Below the pieces are notes generated by a model, which was not told where the DNA came from, searched no databases, and saw only the letters and a list, made by a program, of their open reading frames with translations. Below are positions 57,808 to 64,000 of a stretch of DNA of 64,000 bases, in pieces. This stretch comes from Lysinibacillus cavernae (GTDB taxonomy: Bacteria; Bacillota; Bacilli; Bacillales_A; Planococcaceae), in assembly GCF_009724685.1 (NCBI RefSeq), contig NZ_WMEF01000002.1, forward strand, positions 601,922 to 665,921, read 5' to 3'. Both the position numbers and the translations under genes were made by a program. The stretch's first letter is position 1, and each line of letters starts with the position of its first letter.

Positions 57808-60513
57808 TTACTCAGCAGCTTTTGCGCGTAGAACCATTTGTAGGATACCACCGTGACGGTAGTAGTCTACTTCTACTTCTGAGTCGAAACGAGCTAAAGC
57901 TTGGAAAGTTTTAACTGTGCCGTCTTCAGATTTAGCAGTTACTGTTAAGATTTCACGTGGTTTTACGTTATCAGTAATGTTTACAGAGATTTCTTCTTTA
58001 CCTGTTAAGCCTAATGTCTCAGCAGATTCACCTGGCATAAATTGAAGTGGAAGAACACCCATCATTACTAAGTTAGAACGGTGGATACGCTCGTAAGATT
58101 GTGCGATAACAGTTTTCACGCCAAGTAGGAATGTACCTTTCGCAGCCCAGTCACGAGAAGAACCCATACCATAGTCGTTACCAGCAAGTACTACTAAGCC
58201 AGTACCTTGTTCTTGGTATTTCATACATGCGTCATAGATGTACTCTACTTCGCCTGTTGGCCAGTAAGTTGTGAATCCACCTTCTGTACCAGGAGCAACT
58301 TGGTTACGAATACGGATGTTTGCGAATGTACCACGCATCATTACTTCGTGGTTACCACGACGAGAACCGTAAGAGTTGAAGTCACGGATTGCAACACCGT
58401 TTTCAATTAAATATTTACCTGCAGGTGTATCTTTACCGATTGCACCAGCTGGAGAAATATGGTCAGTTGTGATTGAGTCACCGAACTTCGCCATAATGCG
58501 TAAGCCATCTAAGCCTTTGATAGCTTCTGGCTCTTTTGCAAGACCTTGGAAGAATGGTGGGTTTTGGATGTAAGTTGATTTGTCATCAAATGTGTATAGA
58601 GACTCAGTTGATGTTTCAATTGCATTCCATTTTTCGTTAGCTGTGAATACAGTTTCGTATTCTTTTTGGAATAACTCACGGTTAACAACAGTACCTAATA
58701 CTGCGTTAACTTCTTCAGTTGAAGGCCAGATATCAGCGAAGAATACTTCGTTGCCATCTTTGTCTTTACCGAATGAATCTTTTTGTAGGTCAACATCCAC
58801 TGTACCAGCAAGTGCATAAGCAACAACAAGTGGTGGAGAAGCTAAGTAGTTAGCTTTTACAAGTGGGTGTACACGACCTTCGAAGTTACGGTTACCAGAA
58901 AGAACTGAAGTTACGAATAAGTCATTTTCTTTAATGGCATCTTCGATTTCAGGTAATAATGGACCTGAGTTCCCGATACATGTTGTACAACCGTAACCTA
59001 CAGTATTGAAACCGATTTGGTCAAGGTAAGTTTGTAAACCTGAATCTTCAAGGTAACCAGTTACAACTTTAGAACCTGGTGCTAAAGAAGTTTTAACCCA
59101 TTTAGGTACTGTTAGACCTTTTTCTACAGCTTTTTTCGCTACTAAGCCCGCAGCAATTAATACGTATGGGTTAGATGTATTTGTACAAGAAGTGATCGCA
59201 GCGATTGCAACAGCACCTGTTGGAATTTCTACATCGCCTTCAGCGAATTTTGCTACAGATGTTTTTGCGAATTCATCTTCTGTTAAACCGAAACCTTGTG
59301 TACCTTGTGGTGCCACTACTGCTTCTTTGTAACGAGAACGCATTTGAGATAGTGGAATTAAGTCTTGTGGACGTTTTGGACCAGAAAGGTTTGGTTCGAT
59401 TTCAGCTAAGTTTACTTCTAATACGTCAGTGTAAACTGGCTCTAAAGTTGGATCGAAGAACATGTGGTTAGACTTTAAGTAAGATTCTACAACCGCGATG
59501 TGCTCTTCGTCACGACCAGTTAAACGCATGTAGTTTAATGATTCTTCGTCAATTGCGAAGTAACCACATGTAGCACCATATTCAGGAGCCATGTTAGAGA
59601 TTGTCGCACGGTCAGCTAGTGGTAATTTAGATACGCCAGGTCCGAAGAACTCAACGAATTTACCAACTACGCCACGTTGACGTAATACTTGTGTTACTTT
59701 TAATGCTAAGTCAGTAGCAGTAGTTCCGTTTGGAAGGTCGCCCACTAATTTAACACCGATAACTTCTGGAATTGGGAAGTATGAAGGTTGACCAAGCATA
59801 CCTGCTTCAGCTTCGATACCACCTACGCCCCATCCAAGAACGCCAATACCGTTGATCATTGTTGTATGAGAGTCAGTACCTACTACTGAATCTGGGAATG
59901 TTTCGAATGTGCCGTCAGCATTTTCGTTTACGTGTACAACTGGAGCTAAGTACTCTAAGTTTACTTGGTGAACGATACCTGTTGCTGGTGGTACAGCACG
60001 GAAGTTATTGTAAGCAGTTTGAGCCCATTTTAAGAAGTTATAACGCTCAGCGTTACGTTCAAATTCTAGGTCCATATTTGCTTGTAGTGCAGCTGCATTA
60101 CCGTATTTGTCAACTTGTACTGAGTGGTCAATTACAAGGTCAACTGGAATAGCAGGGTTGATTTTGCTTGGGTCGCCGCCCATTTCCTTCATTGCTGAAC
60201 GAAGAGATGCAAGGTCAACAACTACTGGTACACCAGTAAAGTCTTGTAATACAACGCGAGAAGGCTTGAATGGTACTTCTGCTTCCGGATCAGCACCATT
60301 GCCCCATTTTGCTAATTCGTTTACGTGCTCTTCTTTAATTACATATGCATCATATTGACGTAAAACAGATTCTAATAAAACTTTAATTGAGTAAGGAAGG
60401 TTTGAAACTTTTGCAACGCCAGCTTTTTCAATCGCAGCTAAATCATAGTAATTGTAAGTTTTACCATTTACTTCGAATGATGCGCGGCTGTTGTGTAAAT
60501 TACCTTGTGCCAT
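57808..60513 (-). CDS. acnA: Aconitate hydratase
   Basis: The 901-residue monomeric aconitase interconverts citrate and isocitrate in the TCA cycle. The [4Fe-4S] ligands are visible in [10 protein letters not shown] and [31 protein letters not shown] and the C-terminal swivel domain with [15 protein letters not shown] complete the enzyme. Length is as usual for AcnA/IRP-type aconitases, which can also bind RNA when the cluster is lost. It is monocistronic, with GGGGGA before the ATG and a CcpC-like dyad about 125 bases upstream. Confidence 0.97.
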   Translation of the reverse strand: MAQGNLHNSRASFEVNGKTYNYYDLAAIEKAGVAKVSNLPYSIKVLLESVLRQYDAYVIKEEHVNELAKWGNGADPEAEVPFKPSRVVLQDFTGVPVVVDLASLRSAMKEMGGDPSKINPAIPVDLVIDHSVQVDKYGNAAALQANMDLEFERNAERYNFLKWAQTAYNNFRAVPPATGIVHQVNLEYLAPVVHVNENADGTFETFPDSVVGTDSHTTMINGIGVLGWGVGGIEAEAGMLGQPSYFPIPEVIGVKLVGDLPNGTTATDLALKVTQVLRQRGVVGKFVEFFGPGVSKLPLADRATISNMAPEYGATCGYFAIDEESLNYMRLTGRDEEHIAVVESYLKSNHMFFDPTLEPVYTDVLEVNLAEIEPNLSGPKRPQDLIPLSQMRSRYKEAVVAPQGTQGFGLTEDEFAKTSVAKFAEGDVEIPTGAVAIAAITSCTNTSNPYVLIAAGLVAKKAVEKGLTVPKWVKTSLAPGSKVVTGYLEDSGLQTYLDQIGFNTVGYGCTTCIGNSGPLLPEIEDAIKENDLFVTSVLSGNRNFEGRVHPLVKANYLASPPLVVAYALAGTVDVDLQKDSFGKDKDGNEVFFADIWPSTEEVNAVLGTVVNRELFQKEYETVFTANEKWNAIETSTESLYTFDDKSTYIQNPPFFQGLAKEPEAIKGLDGLRIMAKFGDSITTDHISPAGAIGKDTPAGKYLIENGVAIRDFNSYGSRRGNHEVMMRGTFANIRIRNQVAPGTEGGFTTYWPTGEVEYIYDACMKYQEQGTGLVVLAGNDYGMGSSRDWAAKGTFLLGVKTVIAQSYERIHRSNLVMMGVLPLQFMPGESAETLGLTGKEEISVNITDNVKPREILTVTAKSEDGTVKTFQALARFDSEVEVDYYRHGGILQMVLRAKAAE

Positions 60514-60635
60514 TTGCGGATCCCCCTAAATATATCTTTTTGAAAAGGCTTTATAAAAGTGTAGCATCTTTTCTCCAATACCCATGATAACGTATTTATA
60601 TTCATAAGTAAATTACATTAATATTATCTTTTTTG

Positions 60636-60650
60636 ATAAGCATAACTTAT
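60636..60650. promoter_or_regulatory. CcpC-like dyad ATAA-N7-TTAT upstream of acnA
   Basis: ATAA (60636-60639) and TTAT (60647-60650) are separated by exactly seven bases, the pattern of the citrate-responsive LysR repressor CcpC at B. subtilis citB. A further ATAA half site occurs at 60604-60607. Confidence 0.5.
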
Positions 60651-61013
60651 GACCTTGGTTGCTATCCTGATGTTTTTAATTTTTTGATGTGCATAATATC
60701 AAGGTTTTGTTTTAACACGACTTTCTATACCTCTCTAACTAAGTGTATTTAACTGTATTTAACTGGGGCACTTTTTGGGGCACTTACTGGGGTACTCGTA
60801 GGTTTTTTTAAAAAAGGTACCCCAGTTCATAATACTGTAAATAATTTAGGTTTGGACAGGTACTATTTTATAATAGAAGAAAAAATTTAACATGCTTAAA
60901 GTTAATATTATTTCTTTGCCACAACTCGTGGCATTTTTTTATGTACTGACAACATTCTACAATATCGATACAATTTTATTATTACAAATAAATCCCAAGG
61001 GAGTAAATACCTT
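60651..61013. other. Intergenic stretch with micro-repeats and a hairpin
   Basis: Between 60744 and 60802 TGTATTTAAC occurs twice in tandem, then three 12-base units GGGGCACTTTTT, GGGGCACTTACT and GGGGTACTCGTA. ACTGGGGTAC (60786-60795) is exactly inverted as GTACCCCAGT (60817-60826) across a T7A6 core. No gene is seen. Confidence 0.55.
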
Positions 61014-61633
61014 ATGAAGAAATTCTTTCCTAATTCAACACTTATATTTTCACTATTGTTAGTAGGATGTGTAGATACTGCAAAAGATAATACATCTAAA
61101 CCTGAGAAATTCCCAAGTTTGACAATAGAAGAACAAAGCAAAAAATTTATAGATGAAAATTTAGAAGGTAAAACTATAGTGGATTTTACAAATAAATTAC
61201 TTACTGTAGCAGATGAAAAATTGGTGGATATGATCATTCTTGGTCATAAAAACGGACAACAATTTAAAGATGATTTTGATATTCTTGGTAGAAAAGTAAC
61301 GGCCACTGGAGTAATTACAGAATTTGTATTCGAAAGTTCTAATATTGGTTAAAAAAGAAGAAGAGAAGGTACAACTACTGGAGTACGTGCAGATAAGTTT
61401 ATCATCCATATGGGCAAAACTTCGAGTTTATTGATTACGATGAGCTCTATGAGAAGGATAAGAATAAAGAAGACTTTTTCCTAGGGGTTTATCCAGAAGA
61501 AATTACAAACTTTGCAATAGTTGATTTAGATCAAGAGGCTGATTTATCGGCTGGTCAAAAAATATCAGTTGAAGGAACAATTGCAAATTATGTTTTACGT
61601 AAAGACTTTTCAGACAAAAGCCAAGTTGAATGA
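61014..61633 (+). pseudogene. Broken lipoprotein gene
   Basis: An AAGGGAG site and ATG open a frame coding for a lipoprotein signal (LLLVGC) and about 112 residues ending at a TAA (61350). In-frame codons beyond that stop still look coding (TTTGVRADKFIIH), and then the reading shifts near 61410 to another frame (GQNFEFIDYDELYEKDK, continuing through GVYPEEITNFAIVDLD and ISVEGTIANYVLRKDF) that ends with TGA at 61631. The intact ancestor would be about 200 residues, perhaps with an OB-like beta fold. One nonsense change and one frameshift therefore separate the parts. The family is not known. It lies directly beside an IS element. Confidence 0.7.
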
Positions 61634-61695
61634 ATGATGCTGTATTAAAATAAATTTAAAAAGAGAGGCTGGGACATAACTAGCTTCAATTAGCG

Positions 61696-61740
61696 AGAAA
61701 TCCTAATTTGAATGAATTCAAATTAGGATTTCTCTATTTT
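61696..61740 (+). terminator. Hairpin at the left end of the IS element
   Basis: A perfect 17 bp stem (61696-61712 with 61717-61733) with a 4-base loop is followed by CTATTTTTT on the plus strand. It overlaps the transposase stop codon. Confidence 0.65.
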
Positions 61741-63323
61741 TTATGTTGTCTCCATACCTAATGGCTGTGAATTTTCTTAAATTCACGGCCATTAATGCGA
61801 GGCCTATCTCGTTTTCAACCTTCGATTTTCCTCGTACAGAAAAACGAGTGAAACGCAAATTAGCCTTCAAGAATCCAAAAACTGGTTCCACGTCGATTTT
61901 GCGTTGACGATAAATGGTACTCGTTTTTTCTTCTGAAAGCTTTGTTCTCACATATTCTTTTTGTTGTTCCCACTTCTCATTCACTATTAACTTACGATTA
62001 TTTCCTTCTTTTGCTTTTGTACATAATGAACGGAATGGGCGTCCGGAACAGTCTTCACATTCGTATACCTTAAACTCACGCGTGAAAGCATATTGATCCG
62101 TTTTCGTGGTACGATATTTAAATACAAGCTGTTGTTGGTTCGGGCAAGTGTATTGATCATTTTCTTCATCATAATCCCAGTAGGCTGTATTGAATTTGTT
62201 TTGTTTATACTTTTGCTTTTGTTCTTTTAAATACAAGTTATACGTAATTAAGGCTTCTCGTTTACGATTCGAAAGGATATCATCATAATTTTGTTCACTG
62301 CCATATCCGGCATCTGCGACGATGTGTTTTGGTAACTCAAAATAATGTTGTTCGATTTCATCTAAAAACGGGATTAAGGTACGTGTATCTGTTGGGTTCG
62401 AAAAAATCTTGTAGGCAAGCGCATACTGACCTTCTGTTGCGACTTGGATGTTATAACCTGCTTTCAATTGACCATTTTTCATATAGTCGTCTTTCATTCG
62501 CATAAATGTGGCATCTGAGTCCGTCTTGGAATAACTATTTCGCATGCCAAAGATTTCAAAGTCTTTTTGATATTTTAGTTTACGTACAATATAGTCGATT
62601 AATTGTTTGCGAGCTTGCTTTGGGAATTTCCGTTCGGCTCTTAAAGCTTTTCGCTCAGCTACATCCGATGAATCCTCTATTTTTTGATCATACTCGGAAA
62701 TCACTTCGTCTACTTTTTCTACCATCTGGGCGAGCTCTTCTAATGCTAATTCTTCTACATTTTCTCTTTCAATTACTGGTATGATTTCTTTCTCTAGTAG
62801 CTCATCGTATAACTGGTTTGATTTTTCAATTAATCCGTTATGATATTTCTCGATGGATTTTTTCCATACGAAAGTAAATTTGTTCGCATTGGCTTCGATC
62901 TTTGTTCCATCAATAAAAATAGCTTCCTGATCAATTAATTCTTCTTGGACCAACTGGCAACGGAATTGGACGAAACATTGGCGGATCAACTCTTTCATTT
63001 CTGGTTGAACACGGAAACGATTGATCGTGCGGTAGCTTGGTTCATACCCTTGAGCTAGCCACATCATCCGAAGACTATCTTTTAATAGGGCTTCAATTTT
63101 ACGCCCTGAGAAGACAGATTGTGTATAAGCACATAAGGTAATTTTAAGCATCATGCGTGGATGGTAGGCGGGACAGCCTTCATTTCGAAGGAATGGTTCA
63201 AACGCTTCAGGCGAGATACTTTCGACTAAATGGTGGACATGGAAGGCAATATCGCTTTTTTTGTAATGTTACTTCTAAATCTAAAGGCAAAACTAATTTA
63301 TTCATGTTATAATTTTTAAACAT
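61718..63323 (-). pseudogene. IS1182-family transposase, frameshifted near the N-terminus
   Basis: Translation from the ATG at 63323 (AAGGA upstream) gives MFKNYNMNKLVLPLDLEVTL, then runs out of frame at a run of seven A (complement of 63256-63262). One base fewer would join it to the main frame (SDIAFHVHHLVESISPE, continuing to MMLKITLCAYTQSVFSGRKIE), which is open to 61718 and holds the DDE-type body (FIDGTKIEANANKFTFVW, VADAGYGSEQN, VEPVFGFLKANL). The total would be about 534 residues. The break either inactivates the gene or is bypassed by slippage on the A-run. The 478 residues from 63154 are intact. Confidence 0.8.
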
Positions 63324-63406
63324 AAGGATCCTTCTTTCTGTATAATTTTGTTGTGGTGACTTAATTCTATCAGAAGTGATCCTTATTTTTTTATGAAAAA
63401 ATTTAA

Positions 63407-63452
63407 AGCCTGTGAAATTTTACTGATCGTAAAATTTCACAGGCTTTTTAAT
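63407..63452 (+). terminator. Hairpin terminator at the right end of the IS element
   Basis: A perfect 16 bp stem (63407-63422 with 63430-63445) with a 7-base loop is followed by TTTTAATTT on the plus strand. Confidence 0.75.
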
Positions 63453-63484
63453 TTAGAGATGGGTTTTGTCCCAGCCTCTTAAAT

Positions 63485-63853
63485 CTAAATATTAATTAAA
63501 AATATTAAATGTATTACAGCAAGAATCCCCATTGAATAAATAATTGATCTTGAAAACGTATTTTTAAATTCGTTTCGAGGATGTCGTTCAAAAAACAAGT
63601 GCAAGATTGCATGAATAATAAAGAATAAATCAAGGACCCAAAAAATTATTGTTTGATATTGGCTGAAAAGTAAGGAAAGTATTATTACATAAAGAAACAA
63701 GTGAATAAATGTGAATACTTTATAAGCCTTTGAATCTTCCATATCTTTAAGCACGATAAACAATCGCCACTCAGAGCGCCTTATTGCGTCCATTTCGTGC
63801 AAAAGAAATAAAGAAAGGTTAAATAAAAAAAGTACGAGCAATAAATCAGGCAT
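63485..63853 (-). CDS. Small membrane protein, DUF6713-like
   Basis: The 122-residue protein has four hydrophobic helices and an N-terminal HEMDAIRRSEWRLF motif, seen in small membrane proteins of the DUF6713 type; the match is from memory and moderate. Its stop codon lies six bases outside the IS end, so the insertion missed it narrowly. TAGGAGG precedes the ATG. The function is unknown. Confidence 0.7.
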   Translation of the reverse strand: MPDLLLVLFLFNLSLFLLHEMDAIRRSEWRLFIVLKDMEDSKAYKVFTFIHLFLYVIILSLLFSQYQTIIFWVLDLFFIIHAILHLFFERHPRNEFKNTFSRSIIYSMGILAVIHLIFLINI

Positions 63854-63946
63854 ATAAAACCTCCTACATCTTTATATAACCAATGTTACTATAAAACTAC
63901 TTTCGAAATACCAAGTAAACCTGCCAAAATATGTCGATATAAAGTC

Positions 63947-64000
63947 TGGACTTACCCCTGTTAAGTAGACAACACTAAAAAACACTACGCAGCCATCTGG
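63947..64000. mobile_element. Possible terminal part of an IS3-like element at the right edge
   Basis: The minus-strand text TGTCTACTTAACAGGGGTAA (complement of 63952-63971) resembles the outer end of IS3/IS150-type elements. Only 50 bases are visible and no transposase codons can be read, so this is weak. Confidence 0.2.

Larger units (their letters stand above)
61664..63479. mobile_element. IS1182-family insertion sequence
   Basis: The terminal inverted repeats are AGAGGCTGGGACA-T-AAC on the left (61664-61680) and the inverted AGAGGCTGGGACA-A-AAC on the right (ending at 63479). They enclose an IS1182-type transposase on the minus strand, giving an element of about 1816 bp. No clear target-site duplication is seen (left flank AAAG, right flank TAAA). 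Strong hairpins lie just inside both ends (61696-61733 and 63407-63445). Confidence 0.85.

Noticed and set aside
57458..57856. Plus-strand open frames coding for Tyr-Pro-Ser-Leu-Leu-Pro repeats
   Set aside because: They arise from the minisatellite, which is stop-free in several frames; there is no ribosome binding site, and one frame runs into acnA on the opposite strand.

Overview
The window looks like a chromosomal segment of a low-GC, endospore-forming member of the Bacillaceae/Planococcaceae, most like Lysinibacillus. The signs are a tricistronic-type spore germinant receptor locus, an S-layer-homology (SLH) surface protein, a meso-diaminopimelate dehydrogenase (an enzyme classically studied in Bacillus sphaericus), S-box, T-box and THI-box leaders, strong GGAGG ribosome binding sites and frequent TTG/GTG starts. 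Genus assignment is inference; no 16S or other marker is present.

Layout. 1-5.9 kb: the start of a gene leaving the left edge, a SCO-type copper/redox lipoprotein, then two tandem paralogous pairs of DUF485 protein plus acetate-type sodium:solute symporter, each with its own promoter and terminator. 5.9-9.7 kb (minus): a TPP-riboswitch-controlled operon for a thiamine pyrimidine precursor ABC transporter (thiY, a YkoF/MTH1187-type protein, thiX, thiZ) ending in a TatD-like hydrolase. 9.8-14.3 kb (minus): topoisomerase IV (parE-parC). 14.8-20.1 kb (plus): plsY, a HesB-like gene and a germinant receptor operon in the order A-C-D-B. 20.2-21.3 kb: metA under a SAM-I riboswitch. 21.5-25.8 kb: GIY-YIG protein, lipoprotein, a TrmB-type regulator divergent from a TSUP exporter with an operator-like palindrome between them, and yhdT-panF.

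26.0-35.5 kb (minus) is the most interesting block: one tightly packed operon carrying a complete LivJ/H/M/G/F-type ABC importer followed without gaps by a KAS III-like thiolase-fold enzyme, an alpha/beta hydrolase, a FabG-like dehydrogenase, an acyl-CoA ligase and a Rossmann protein, with a near-perfect cre site at its head. It reads as uptake plus CoA-dependent catabolism of an unidentified acid or ester. 35.5-35.7 kb upstream of it holds a 78-79 bp tandem repeat whose first copy is centred on a 32 bp perfect palindrome.

36-49.7 kb is a string of single genes: TagA-type glycosyltransferase, two GNAT acetyltransferases, a 1061-residue ATPase/TPR/BTAD regulator, ddh, a Crp-family regulator divergent from an MFS transporter, an oxalate-decarboxylase-like bicupin, and a MocR-type regulator divergent from a LysE exporter. 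49.7-53.1 kb: an isoleucyl-tRNA synthetase of the long (type 2) form under an Ile (ATC) T-box. 53.2-60.5 kb: DUF2785 protein, a degraded gene remnant, an Lrp regulator, DJ-1/PfpI protein, SLH protein, a 16-unit minisatellite and aconitase with a CcpC-like dyad upstream. 60.7-64 kb is a small accessory zone: micro-repeats, a broken lipoprotein gene, a complete-looking IS1182-type element with a frameshifted transposase, a small membrane protein and a possible edge of another mobile element.
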